Source: Mytilus trossulus
Lineage: Eukaryota > Mollusca > Bivalvia > Mytilida > Mytilidae
NCBI RefSeq assembly: GCF_036588685.1
Contig: NW_026963296.1
Coordinates: 1,426,001 to 1,490,000, forward strand
Direction: 5' to 3'
Length of the DNA stretch: 64,000 nucleotides
The position numbers and the translations under genes are program-made. The notes below the pieces were generated by a model. The model was not told where the DNA came from. It made no database searches and saw only the letters and a list, made by a program, of their open reading frames with translations. Below, one piece after another: positions 40,616 to 52,570 of this stretch; positions within the stretch are counted from its first letter, which is position 1; the number at the start of each line of letters is the position of its first letter.

Positions 40616-43224
40616 TATCTGTAGTTTTTATACAATTGAAGTTTAAAAAGTTCGTACAAAAATGGCTACAGAAGGGTGCATAAACCTCAAAGCTACGTAG
40701 GTTAAAAGTTTATCAAAATTCATGAAACGAACATGGAGAAAACGGCAAAAATATGTGTAACAGGTAACATTAAATAAGCATTAAATAGTTTTTTGACCTG
40801 AAATTTGTACAAACTAAACGTATTTTCCTGCATATTCATACATTAAAATTTTTCGTATTCGGACTATGATGTCATACGAACTTCACAAAAAAAAATTCAA
40901 AAACGGACATAGATGCGCGTAAGAAGAGGTAATTTGGAAGGATTAATATAAGAACATGGAAGAATCGGTTTAAAAAATATGAACTTGCTATTTTCTTACT
41001 TCGAAAATAACTTGATATTCAAAATGTGCATTACAAGGGGTTTAAAAAAATCTGGAAATTATGAATGATTCGATAGTCTAGACTAAATTAACACCTGATT
41101 TTTTTAAAATGTCCATCTATTATGTTACAGTATAAAGAAATGACGGCATAGTCGCTTATTACTTACCTTACACTGCTCTTAGCATATATTTTTTTTAGAA
41201 TCTCCAGAATGTGCATTTTCTGTGCTTTGTTCGTTACGTTTGTGGACTCAAGTTTTATCACACGCCTTATAATTCCTATTTAAACTTCTTTTTGGGACTC
41301 TTATAAGAAGCTCTTAATGTTTCTACGCACAGCACCTTTTAAGAGAAGATAAATACGGAACTCTTCAATAATTTGTTATTTCACTTGCAACAGGAGCATA
41401 AAAAAACTTCCATCATAATCATATGATTTTAAAACGAAGATTGATATATATAATGCAGTTTATGTGGCTGGAGAAATAATAATAAAAAATGCATTGAAAT
41501 TCCAAACAAATGAATCAAAGAAATTATTTTCCTACTGGACATTTCAAACTCATTTTTCGGAACGTCTTATTTTGCTTCAACTGATTTATTACAGGTGACA
41601 GTTTTTTCATTTTCATGTCTAACTTAAAACAATGCATAAAAGCAGGATTCGTGTGGCTCTGTTTGGGTTTTCATTCTATGATATCATCGTGGAAAAAAGA
41701 ATGAAGACTGGTTTCGTATAGAGACAACCTTCAAACAGAGTCAAAACTACGTATACGTAGATTTAGGCAACTTTGGGTTACCGTTCGGCCTTCAACCATC
41801 AGAAATTTTAAAAGAGGTGTCCAACTGACTGCCTTAGAGGATGCCCGCTCTAATCAGGTTTCAGTGATTCCCTATATAATTAACTTTATTTTTCAACTTA
41901 AGGCGGCCCGGGCTCTCTCCCCCACTTGAATTTGCCTCTGATAATGGATATCACATTAAATAAAGGCAACAGTAGTATACCGCTGTTCAAACTCATAAAT
42001 ACATGGACAAAAAACAAAATCGGGGTAACAAACCAAAACCGAGGGAAACGCATTAAATATAAAGAGGAGAACAACGACACAACATTAAGAGCTTGTCCAT
42101 GAGAAAACCATGCAATATGCCAAAAATCGTCCGTAAGCTAGTTTCGAAATATAATGTTGTGTGACATGTATATGGAAGGATACCATGTAGGGACTCTGTG
42201 TAAACCATCAAAAGTGCTAATATTTGATTCTATTTTTAGAAATAAGCAATTCTATTTTTAGAACACATCCAAGCAATGGCACAAGCATTTTCTTATGAAA
42301 AAATGGCCATTTTTGTAATTGTTTTTTTTGTCATTTTTATAGCAAATGTAGTAATTTTCTTTGACAGAATGCAAGTTAAACATGTTTTCAACTGCAGAAA
42401 ACGGTTTTTACCATCAAATGTTATGAATTGCCACCATGCCAACTTTTGAAAAATGATTGGTACAGAGAAGTTGGAACTGCTTACTGTTTTTAAAAGTTAT
42501 CAATTTGCAAGATAACACCTGAATTTTGTTTCTGTTGTGCTTTTTATGTTTCATAAGGTTGATATCTTCAGAATCTGTAAGCTTTTGCTTTGCAAATAAT
42601 TTTTAATGACATTTTGAGCATGTAAAAAAATCTAAAATTTTAACGAAAAAAAGAAGAATTTCAAGCAGAATATACTATTTAATTTTAAACAAGCTCCTCG
42701 ATTTTAACTCAAAGTTACTAGTATATAGAAAATAATTAAAGAGAAAAATTTTAGAACACAATATTAATTTTTTTAACATCAAAAATGAGAAATTCAAGGG
42801 TTTTAGATGAATTTAATTATCAAAATATTTGTCCTATCTTAATCCAATATTCATATGCTATAGTTTTCATCAGGACATAACAGTTCTAATTTTAAATATT
42901 TGTTTGGTACATATATATTTGATTTAATAATTTCAAACTTAACCTTAAATTTCTGGCTGTACAGAAAAATTAAGAAACAAAATTCATGGTGCCCCAGTAA
43001 AAGATTGAATTACCTCCTCTGATTGTACTCTTTAATGTTTACATTGGAGACAAAATGGAACCACATCTTCTGCTGTATTATTTCATGGACAATCTGTAAT
43101 TAGGTTATTAATGCATAACAATGCAGTATGAGAAAAAAAGAATGAAATGCAATGTACATTTGCTTATAAAGCTGAATGTGGACAATCATTGCATTATGCT
43201 TCAAATGTCCTGTGTATCCCTTTA

Positions 43225-43345
43225 GGTATCCGGTCGTTCCGGCCCCAAACCGATCCGGCCCCAAGTCAATCCTGGCCCAAGTCGATCCGGCCCAAGTCGA
43301 TCCGGCCCACGTCGATCCGGCCCCAAGTCGATCCGGCCCCATATG
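43225..43345 (+). repeat. Array of CCAAGTCGATCCGGCCC units
   Basis: Six to seven tandem copies of a 16-17-bp unit. The same motif in inverted orientation (GGGGCCGGATCGACGT) is at 43963-44032, so the two arrays bound a segment of about 810 bp. Small ORFs here are by-products on both strands. Confidence 0.88.
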
Positions 43346-43962
43346 AATAAACTATATAAATATATGGAGGAATTTTTGACAAATTTGAACAGTATAAAAG
43401 AAACTTGCAAAAAAGGGTCGATGATGGATGACAACAGGCAAATGAAGTATTGGAGTACCAGTTAAAGAACTATTTTAAATCGATACGAAACTGAGTGTAA
43501 TTGTGTCTGTTTTTATAGCATATATATAGCTCCAACATATTTTAAAATGTGAAGATATTTTCCATGTTGACTTTGAATGTCATGGCGATTTTTATTTTAT
43601 TTACTTCAGTCTCACGCAGAGGAGCTAAATAAATATTTACAGTCCAATGGAACCGTTAAAATTTAACTCATCATAATGTCTTGTTTAACCAAATCATTAG
43701 TCTATAATTGGTTTATTTATTCAACAATTGTCTGAAAACTTGTAATAAAAACATGATCAACCTAGTTGTTTTATACCTGAGACTACTATAACACAGTATA
43801 GTAGTCTCAGTTTATACTCATCTAAAGAAAATATTTTTTAAAGGCCTTTTTTTATTTTTTTTACCGTACACCTTTTACATTATAATTAAAATCATAAACA
43901 TTTATGAATTACAATCAATATATATCTTTTTTTTAATTCCTTATGAATATATTTTTTATTGG

Positions 43963-44032
43963 GGCCGGATTGACTTTACATATGGGCCAAATCGACGTGG
44001 GGCCGGATCGACGTGGGGCCGGATCGACCCGA
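43963..44032 (-). repeat. Inverted counterpart of the GGCCGGATCGAC array
   Basis: Three to four copies of GGGGCCGGATCGACGT. The sequence between the two arrays (43346-43962) is AT-rich and contains a short palindrome ATACTATAGTAGTCTCA-type at about 43781-43812 (GAGACTACTATAACACAGTATAGTAGTCTC). No gene. Confidence 0.85.
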
Positions 44033-44035
44033 AAG

Positions 44036-44212
44036 CTCCCTTTAACCAAATGTGACAAACCCACAAGTACCCATTTACGTGGTCTTGGGTGTAACTCCAC
44101 GGACTATGAACTACCAAAAGGGCTTTTGATACTGTACAGAAGTGGGATATTTTTAATAGACTATTCGTCATGTGACATTAACATATGCCCGAAACACAGG
44201 GATGATTTTTGA
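44036..44212 (+). pseudogene. Decayed coding segment inside the TTAA element (CPKHR motif)
   Basis: A protein-like stretch of about 58 codons reads LTKCDKPTSTHL... and then DINICPKHRDDF before TGA. Past the stop, other frames look protein-like up to a possible donor (CAG|GTACAA) near 44355. The Cys/His pattern suggests a zinc-binding segment. I associate CPxHR-type motifs with uncharacterised transposon-linked proteins of invertebrates, but from recollection only. It probably belongs with 47118-47723. Confidence 0.4.
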
Positions 44213-45108
44213 ATATATTGGAGGCGTCAAACGAGAAAGTGACAGTCACCTACACATCCAGACCAGAGTGTTGCAAAACCAAGCAGAGGCATACCAGCAT
44301 CAGTATGCAAAGAGCTATGAATGACAAAGAGAATATCTCTGCCAGTTGGTTCAGGTACAAATTTCTAGTATGATTTAAAAGTGTGATAAAACTTCTTTAG
44401 ATAAAACTTTGTATTTTATTTCTTTTTTTTTTTGGGGGGGGGGGGGGGATTGCTATATTTTCTATGCACATGTCAACACAGAGTGGTACAAATGTACATG
44501 TTAACAGTTAAGCTTCAATATCACCTCACTGCAGCACTGGTTAGAGCAGAATAATATGAAAACTGACTCACAACAACTGTGAATTGATGAATTAAGCCAT
44601 CAAATAATATTGATAAAAAATTTCCCAACTGAATCAAAATTTTCCTGTCATAATTTAGTCAACAATCACAAAGAAGTTTACAAAATGTTACGCACATTTA
44701 GCATGATTTGATTTCCACAGGGCACTTTAAGATATATCGAATTTTAACAGAAATAAAGGAATTTCAAATGCAAAAGAATCTGATAATTTAGTTTTCACCA
44801 GTAAGTGCTTACAGTACCATTCTATATCATATAAATAGTAAATTACTGTCAATTCAGAAATTATTGCACTGTTTTTGTTATTACAAAAAAGGTGACAGGG
44901 TTATAATCGCAAGAACTAAACTCAAATTTTCAAATTTTTGTACGAATTTAACAGGATTTTTCTCAATATCAAAAAAATAAAATCCCATTTTAGTCTTAAA
45001 TGACAAAATTGCAATAATAAATGCATGCAATTAATTCAGAATTTACAGTTTCTTATCCAGTATTGAAAAATAAACATTGACAAAAGCCTTTGGGTGTATA
45101 CATATGAA

Positions 45109-45250
45109 AAAGAAGATGTGGTATGATTGCCAATGAGACAACTCTCCACAAGAGACCAAAATAACACAGAAATTAACAACTATAGTCACTGTACATCCTT
45201 CAACAATAAGCAAAGCCCATACTGCATAGTTGGCTAACTAGAAAACTAAT
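45109..45250 (+). repeat. Dispersed mussel repeat (GATGTGGTATGATTGCCAA family)
   Basis: AAGATGTGGTATGATTGCCA to CCCATACTGCATAGTTGGC. Same family as 23.66 and 36.41 kb. A diverged second start (AGGTGGTTTGATTGCCAAAG) follows at about 45322. 44360-45108 is AT-rich with a G-run at about 44434-44448 and no gene. Confidence 0.75.
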
Positions 45251-45689
45251 TGCCTTATTTATTTATTTCATATACATATATGATATATGTACAAAAATGT
45301 ATATATAAAAAGAATGAGGATAGGTGGTTTGATTGCCAAAGAGACAATTATCCACTACCATTACATTTATTAAGTGAAGTGGCTTTATCAATAAAAAAAA
45401 ACCTAATAGAGTATAGTGGCTGTAAATTTTAAACAGTAAAATGGAATGAAAGCAAATGGCCCATATTTATGACATATCAATTAACGAACAACAAATATGA
45501 CGGACATGAACCAATCATGTTAAAAAAAAAACTAAGATATAAACAGATTATTAGTAAAATTTCAACAAATAATGAACAATAACCATGCTAACTTAAGTTT
45601 TCTTGGATATATTTAGGTACTAATTTATATCAGCAATATCTCAGACAAGTGTTTTTTTTAAAGTGCAAGCAGGTTATTTAGCTATTTTG

Positions 45690-45870
45690 GAAATAATAAA
45701 ATTGAGAATGGAAATGGGGAATGTGTCAAAGAGACAACAACCCGACCAAATAAAAAACAACAGTAGAAGGTCACCAACAGGTCTTCAATGTAGCGAGAAA
45801 TTCCCGCACCCGGAGGCGTCCTTCAGCTGGCCCCTAAACAAATATATACTAGTTTTGCATGGGTTTTGCT
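45690..45870 (+). repeat. Dispersed mussel repeat (GGGGAATGTGTCAAAGAGACA family)
   Basis: AATAAAATTGAGAATGGAAATGGGG to CTTCAGCTGGCCCCTAAACAA. Further copies are at 61408 (plus), about 54188-54340 (minus) and 1-95 (fragment). The ORF at 45663-45875 is a by-product. A degraded GACAACGCC-type repeat follows to about 46250. Confidence 0.8.
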
Positions 45871-46479
45871 CCTAAGCCTCCATTTTGCTAAGATATCAAT
45901 TTATAAAATATTTAAAGAAAAACAATATTTTTTTAGTTATTGACCTGGGACAATGTGCAATGGGGGTAACATTGATTCTCTCATTTTAAGGCAAGAATCC
46001 TTCACACCGAACAAAAAGCTATAATGGGTCCCAAAATTACTAGTGTAAAACCATTCAAACGGGAAAACCAATGGTCTAATCTATATAAAAAACCGAGTAA
46101 CGAGAAACACTTATGAATTACATAAACAAACGACAACTACTATACGACAAATTCCTGGCTTAGGACAGTAGGACAGGTGCAAACATTTGCAGCGATATTA
46201 AACTTTTTAATGATACCAAACCTTCTCCCTTTTTCTGAAAACAGTAGCATAACATCACAACAAAGAAAACCCCACGATTAAATATCAATTGGAAGGCTTA
46301 ACTCAATCAAAAAAAGTAAATTAACACACTATGAACAAATAAATTTGATCTGCAATACCTGAATGCACATAGACAGTTAACAAAATTTTAATTCGTATAA
46401 TGGTATCACGCTTGCAGACACTTAGTTTCTGGACAACAACCTTAGTTTGAGTGAATGGATCTCTATAAAATCTAAACAC

Positions 46480-47060
46480 AAAGTTTGAAACCAAAAAAGG
46501 ATGGTTGGTATTGATTTTGGGGGTTACATATATATTTCTAACAGTTTTAGGAATTAAGGGGATAAAAAGGGGTCCAAATAATGATTTCTCTAGTTATTCA
46601 GACAACAACTTTTGTGTAAGTGTATGGATTTTAAGAAATTATACCACAAAGTTCCATAGCAAAAAAGGAAGGTTGGGATTGATTTTCTGGGTATTATGGT
46701 CCAAACTGTTAGGAAATAGTGGCTAAAAAGGGGCCAAAAAGATGAAAAACAATACTTTTATAATGCTTTATATAAATTGCTTATTTCTTGGCCAATTTCA
46801 ATGGGGTTTTATTCTTGAATGCTTTGATATACTGAATCGAACCATGTATTAAGATTTTTGGCCCTTTATCAAATTGGTCCACATTGAGGTCAAAAGGGTC
46901 CAATATTAAATTTTGTTTGAATCATCAAATATTAAATTATAGGGGTTCTTTGATATGCCGAATCTTACTGTGTATTTAGATTTTTAATTTTGGGTCTAAT
47001 GTTTTCAAATAAGTTGGTCTACATAATGGTTCAAAGGGTTCAAAGATTTCAAAGTGTACC
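46480..47060 (+). repeat. Repeat related to 24.6-25.4 kb
   Basis: Shares GGTTGGGATTGATTTT, AAAAGGGGCCAAAAAG, CAGACAACAACTT.TGTGTAAGTGTATGGAT and ATACCACAA.GTTCCATA with the tandem units at 24.8-25.4 kb. It provides an uninterrupted version of the site split by the 25.2-kb MITE. The ORF at 46505-46726 is a by-product. Confidence 0.7.
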
Positions 47061-47117
47061 AAAATTCTAAAAAAACATTATAATTTATTTATTTTCAGAA
47101 TCAGAATGTGACTTTCC

Positions 47118-47723
47118 ACTCAGACATTTTCCCAGACCACAACCTCTGATTGGGAAGAAGAAAACATGGCCCCAAGGGATATTTTCAATGCTGCACTGAA
47201 TAAAAATGCTTTCCAGAAATTTTCCAGCACCAAATTCGCAGCTACAGTTGCCATGGACTAGCCTCTCAAAAAGTTCATCCTCATAGTATACCAAAATTAT
47301 TACAGAAGCTATCCAGCTGATTGCACAGTATGTTGCACCAGGTCAAGACAATAATCTTTTGAAGGATGTGTGCAAGAAGTGGATATCATTAAAAGAAGAC
47401 AAACCTGACACAATGACTGAAGCATTGATTGCATCCTATCAACAGCAGAACAAAAGATTAAGTCAGATGCAAATTTTATCCCTATTTGCAAAAAAGCATA
47501 TACAAAGGAAAGATTAATGGAACTGGTACCAGGACAGAGTGTTTTTAAAATTGATGCTGCCCGAAGACATGCAACACTAACATTTCCAGGACAATTAATA
47601 AATCCACCAAAGGTCTACCGTTCCAGATTGAGCATGCCAAGAGTAATGCATTTCATTGAATTTATTTCTTGCCTCACTTACCATCAGGCTGTTGGTTATG
47701 GATCCAAGACCATAGCATTGTAA
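47118..47723 (+). pseudogene. Decayed coding segment of an unrecognised transposon-associated protein
   Basis: The plus strand shows protein-like sequence in pieces. One frame runs from SDWEEENMAPRDIFNAALN to VAMD and then TAG (about 47145-47262). A second frame runs from EAIQLIAQYVAPGQDNNLLK to LFAKK. One extra A in the A-run at about 47490-47495 then shifts the frame, and the continuation KERLMELVPGQS to GYGSKTIAL is open to 47723. So there are at least two breaks. Coherence across breaks argues for a real ancestral gene, but I cannot name it. It lies inside the 7.1-kb TTAA element, near its right end. The minus-strand ORFs here (47085-47294, 47309-47491) are shadows. Confidence 0.5.
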
Positions 47724-49163
47724 ACTGAAAACAGTTTTACATTAAGGCACTGGGGAGTATAATATTTAACCTGTTAATGAGCCAATGCTACATTTAGGGA
47801 AAAACAAAAACTCGTAATACAATTTTGGGGTCACTTATGTTTTTCATATTAAAAAATCATACTTTCTGTAGAAGAGGGGCGAGTGATATCAGATAGACAT
47901 GTAGTTGTTAATTAATGTTTTTTTGTGTTTTTTTTTTTTTTATAGAAAACAGCTTTTTCTGCTTTAGTAAAAACAAGTTAGCTATAAATTTAAGCAAGGA
48001 AAAAATAACTATTCATGATTTTTTTTTCAAAATATGTTGCAACAAAGGGGTTACTTTATTTCTGAAACTTGTTCATTTGTTCTATTTAACCTCCATATGA
48101 TAAGTTATCTCCCTTTTTGATAGAACTGTTCTAAAATCTGTAAATACATTATCACAATAAGTTTGTATTAAAATCTTATCATATCAATCTATTTATTTTC
48201 TATTTAAAATTCAGCAATATTTGAGAAAGTACTTTCAGAGAAAATAATTTGGTTTTTTTCAGGCAAAAAATGATGTTTAGCCACCCTCTCCCCTACCATC
48301 TTTAAGCAACCAAACTTCATTTTCTAAAAACTGTGTGTTTATTATTTCTATGTAGTCTGCTTTTTATTAATTTTCATGTAGACCCAATTTTAATATCTGG
48401 TAGAATTATTATTTTTCAAAAAGTGTGTCATTTATTTATTTTGCTTTTGCTCAAATTTGTTGCCAACCAGTAACACCATGATTTTTAATTGTCCATGCCC
48501 ACCAAGATATTTTAAAAGAATTATTCTATTTAATTTAATCTCTTGTATAATCTGAGTAAAACCCCACTTCCAGTGTCCATTTTTAATAAGTCACGGTTTG
48601 CTTTATTGAATCTGGAATTTTATCAATTTTTCAGGTTTAAAAAAAAGGGGGGATAGTAGATTGGAAATATTTTTTTTAATATTCAAATGCAAAGCAAAAC
48701 CTGTTATATGGTAGCAAGTAAGACTTGAATTATTGTAAAAAAAGCAAAAAGAAAGAAATAAAAGTGTTATCTTAGTATATACAACCCTATGAACTTTGGC
48801 ATTTTTTAGAAAATAGGAAATTTGGAAAATTGCAAAATTTACAGAGTTATCTGCCCTTGGGTAACTTCAATTTTTTTAAATGGCAGATATGGCTATGAAA
48901 AGGTCTTTGTATTATGTTTTACAATTGATGCCACTTTTGTTGATGATTTGTTTATGAATATATTAAATATTGTTTCAAAATATGCTTATTTTGTGTATTT
49001 TCTATTGGTTTTCATACGAAAATTTCCAAATTACAGGTGGCGCCCCCTACGGCCAAGATATATAAATCAGATCAAAACATTATATTTATTTACAGTAGTT
49101 GTGGTAAGGTTTACCTACAAACAATATTTCATAAAGATTGGCAAATATTGATTCCGGACTATT
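47724..49163. other. AT-rich stretch without a supported gene
   Basis: Poly-T and AT-rich sequence within the right part of the TTAA element. The plus-strand ORF at 48822-49151 has no recognisable domain and is AT-driven. A GGTGGCGCCCCCTACGG block at about 49037 stands out by composition but has no assigned role. Confidence 0.4.
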
Positions 49164-49194
49164 TTGCATGGTTTTCTCATGGACAGGCTCTTAA

Positions 49195-50300
49195 AATGTA
49201 ACACACACAGGCATCAGACAAAATCACACAAGAATAACAAATATAACATCAAAATCAAAAACATGAATTTGGGATATACAAGTACCGTGACACGTCTTAT
49301 CGCAATGTGAATTTACATTCAGAAATAAGAGAAAACAAACGACGCAACGTTAAAATGTAACACACACAGAAACGAACAATAATATAACAATGGCCGTATT
49401 CCTGACTTGGTACAGGACATTTTTTAAAAGGAGAAAATGGTGGGTTGAACCTTGTTTTGTGGCATGCCAAACCTCGCACTTTAATGGCTATGTTTAACAT
49501 TACATTGAAATGACAACCTAATATTACAGGACTACAATTCAAATAAATAGGAGAACCTATTAGACAAAGAAACACATGATTAATAGATAACAGAAAGCAT
49601 CAGGTTTAAATTTTTTAAATACGCCAAAAAACGCACAGGATCTGTTATTAATACCTAAGCGCTTTTGATAACCCGTCAGTTTCTTTATGGTTTTTGTGTT
49701 GTTCAGTTTTTATTTTCTATGTTATTTTTTCTTAGATTGTTGCATGTCTTTTCGTCATTTTTCGAATTTTTTTTTCATTGCATGTTCATTTTTTTTTTTT
49801 TACTTTTTTGGTTTGAATATATATCTCTTTGGTATCTTTCGCCTCTCTTTTCTATTTTTTTCGTATTCTTTGTCCACTTTATCTATGCTTCTTAAACTTA
49901 TAGATTTGATTTGGTCCTAAGTTTATTTTTTTAATTGTCTCAACGTCGGGAAGAGGATAGACAAATTTATGAAATAGAAATATGGAGAATGAATAATACT
50001 GTATAGTCAGCTTTAAAAGGCTCTACCTGAAACATATGAAACAATACAATTGAGAAAGCTAACGGCCTAATTTATGACAAAATAGATATGACAACAACTA
50101 ATTTCAGGATCAGATTTAAGACATGTTCACATCATAGGTGGCTTGGAAAACGTTTGACGCCGCCAACCCACCCACTTATCCGGGACAGTGATGTAAGCCC
50201 ACATTCTGTAAATTATAAAGAATATTGAGAAAAATACAAGAATAATAAAAAACTAGATTTGCGATTGCAAGCAATAGCGGATGGCACCCTTCCCCTATTG
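49195..50300. other. Degraded dispersed repeats, no gene
   Basis: Copies of mussel repeats in minus orientation (about 49290-49600 and 49660-49900: TTTGTGTTGTTCAG..., TTGGTATCTTTCGCC...) in T-rich sequence. Two overlapping plus-strand ORFs at 49665-49920 are Phe-rich translations of T-runs and are rejected as genes. Confidence 0.5.
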
Positions 50301-50311
50301 CCAGTTGAGCG

Positions 50312-50899
50312 GTTGCCATGGTTACGGCGGCCATTTTGGAAATTCCAAACTCAAAAGTCAAGTCTACATTAGCTGAGCAACATTTGTTATAAGTTTCAAT
50401 AAATTTGAAGCATTTTGAAGTTTTTTTGTATTTTTGCTGTTTCCATGGTAACGGCGGCCATTTTGAATATTACAAAGTCAAACCCCCGCTGCAATTTTTT
50501 CCCTCTACAATCATATACCATTTAATGTCTCTAGAATAAATTAAACATTGATGTTCTAGAATGTTCTGTGAAAATTCAAAGTTTTGACCTTTTTGCATTG
50601 TTTCCATGGTAACAAGAGCGATTTTGGAAATTCCAACGCCAAATTCCACATTTTCCAATGTTGCTCATCGTTACTGTGAAGTTTCATTAAGTTTGGAACA
50701 TTTTGAGATTTTTGAATTTTTTTGAGTAGTTTCCATGGCAACACAGTAGTTCCAATGAGTGCCAAAATCATCCAACACCTGTAGATAGTGGGCACCTACA
50801 TTGTATTAAAATATAATGATTCTGAGTTAAATAGTCTCCAAATAGTTCACCAAAACAAAAAACTGAATTTTTTCACATTTGTTTCGTTTCCATGGTAAC
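50312..50899 (+). repeat. Five-copy dispersed repeat carrying GTTTCCATGGTAAC (RFX X-box-like) motifs
   Basis: GTTKCCATGGYWAC-type motifs at 50312-50325, 50439-50452, 50600-50613, 50729-50742 and 50886-50899 (spacing 127, 161, 129, 157). Three are followed by a CGGCGGCCATTTTG or CGGCAGCCATCTTG block. The flanks share GAAATTCCAA and the CATTTTGAAGTTTTT / CATTTTGAGATTTTT segments. The ORFs on the minus strand are by-products. Confidence 0.8.
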
Positions 50900-52100
50900 G
50901 GCAGCCATCTTGACGGTGCCATACCCCACTGCACTATAGAATGTTCTTGTCTACATTATGGTATAGTTCCACCAATATTGTTCAAGCCAATTCCGAGAAA
51001 TAGCTTGGACAAAAAAGTGTGGAAGAATAAAAATAATAAGAAAAAAAGAAACGAACAATAACAATATGTCACCCCAACTCCGTTGAGGGTGCCATAATGA
51101 CATAAAAAGGGTAAAACATACAGATATGAAGGAACAAGCATCGAGACCCTCAATATTATCAATTCGTAATTGGTTATTACTCTGACACCCAGTATATGAA
51201 CACTTAAAGAACCAACAATACTTTATGAAAATATTTTTATGAATTTAAATAACTATAATAATGTCAATTATAAATGTATGTATATATTTTGTTAAAGAAC
51301 ATTTGTATATAAGACACTGAGGTCAAGTTGTCAATCTTGAATATAATAGTTATTATCTCGGAACGTGTATGGTGTGCTTTGCTATTACAGTCTTATTGGT
51401 TTCATAATTTGTTACGTCACTCCTGAACCTCATCAAATCTTTAATATAGACCAAGTTCAGGTGATCACAAATAGTTATCAAATAAGGAATTATAAATTAT
51501 AAGATTGTTTTAATTACAACTGTGAAACACGATAGTATCTTAAGGTAAGTTCTACTGGATTAAATTAAAATCAAAGTTCTACTGGATTGCATTGCAATTT
51601 AAATTCATGAAATTAAATATCGAATTTGAATGGTATGTAAAGATCAGAAGAGTTTAGAATAACATGCAATACGAGATCGGCACTACTCGGAACAAATAAA
51701 CACATGCACACATTCGAGTTCCAGAGCAAGGTTATCAGCTCTCCGAACTTTCCCGAAGTCAAACCTGCATTTTTCTTCGGAAGATGTCTGTACCATGTTT
51801 ACTTAGGAGTAAGTGTTTACCAGTCGACTGGAATTGTTTAAGCGTTTGGACTTGTCAGTGGTATAGACTTCCTCTTACTGTATCTACCTATGGAATCGGT
51901 GTTTTTAATACTTGTTATCACATTTGCTTGACTTCAAACGACCCAATAAACTACTATAACAGATAGCGCAAAGGCCAATTATATATTACGTATATATAAA
52001 CAACTTATATCGTCAGTCTTCTCGTATTTCTAAAATTGTCAATTGTCATGTTGATTGGATGCTTTTTTTAAAAAAGATTGCATCTGTTTTCTCGTTCAAA
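50900..52100. other. AT-rich stretch without a supported gene
   Basis: No coding, RNA or transposon boundary that I can defend. Short ORFs on both strands have no domain features. Confidence 0.4.
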
Positions 52101-52570
52101 CTGTTTCAAATTTTTCATATCGGGGTCTTAAAGCCGGTATGGGGTTTTCACGTTGTTGAAGGCTTCGTTGATCTAGTATTGCTTACTACCACCTTATTGA
52201 GATCACCCCTAGTTTTTGGTGGGATTCGTGTTGTTTATTCTTTAGTTTTCTATGTTGTGTCATGTGTACTATTGTTTTTCTGTTTGTCTTTTTCATTTTT
52301 AGCCATGGCGTTGTCAGTTTGTTTTAGATTTATGAGTTTGACTGTCCCTTTGGTATCTTTCGTCCCTTTTTTTTTTTTTTTTTTTTTTTTAACTCTGGTG
52401 GATAATGTCTTTTTGGCAATCATACCAAATCTCCTTATGTATTATAGGCAGGATATCTCTAATGAATCGTATGAATCATCATTACCGAATTGAACCAAGA
52501 AATAACACGACGGGTGTCCTATACGGTACAGGAAATGCTTACCCTTCAGGAGCACCTGATTTCACTCCCG
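52100..52570 (-). repeat. Dispersed mussel repeat (GACAACGCCATGGCTAAAA family), minus orientation
   Basis: TTTTTAGCCATGGCGTTGTC at about 52297-52316 is the complement of the family core. A poly-T run (52366-52390) and GGTATGATTGCC-like ends follow, then ACACGACGGGTGTCC...CTTACCCTTCAGGAGCACCTGA at 52508-52560. The Phe/Val-rich ORF at 52059-52493 comes from this repeat and is not called. Confidence 0.65.

Larger units (their letters stand above)
39535..40690 (-). repeat. Right arm of inverted repeat, split by the Helitron
   Basis: AAGGCTGTGGATTTTCTATA... to ATTATTCATTA, then the Helitron, then TATCTGTAG... to GGGTGCATAAACCT. From 40690 to 42085 the sequence is AT-rich with one degraded GC-rich repeat (about 41815-41940) and no gene. 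Confidence 0.9.
42089..49190. mobile_element. 7.1-kb TTAA-flanked terminal-inverted-repeat element
   Basis: TTAA at 42085-42088 and 49191-49194 flanks ends GAGCTTGTCCATGAGAAAAC (left) and GTTTTCTCATGGACAGGCTC (right). The ends pair with one mismatch over about 27 bases and pair less well beyond that. TTAA duplications are typical of piggyBac and Kolobok superfamilies. The interior holds GGCCGGATCGAC arrays, dispersed repeats and two decayed coding segments (44036-44212 and 47118-47723). No intact transposase ORF remains. The stretch 42120-43220 is AT-rich with no gene. Confidence 0.7.

Noticed and set aside
43100-43434. ORFs of Gly/Pro/Asp-rich repeats on both strands
   Set aside because: They are readings of the GGCCGGATCGAC array in several frames.
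47085-47491. Minus-strand ORFs of 69 and 60 codons
   Set aside because: The plus strand carries longer coherent coding remnants across the same bases, so the minus ORFs look like shadows.
49665-49920. Two overlapping Phe-rich ORFs
   Set aside because: Translations of T-runs in a degraded repeat, overlapping in different frames.
52059-52493. Hydrophobic ORF of 144 codons
   Set aside because: It is an inverted copy of a dispersed mussel repeat with a poly-T run that gives a Phe stretch. Membrane-like character is an artefact of T-richness.
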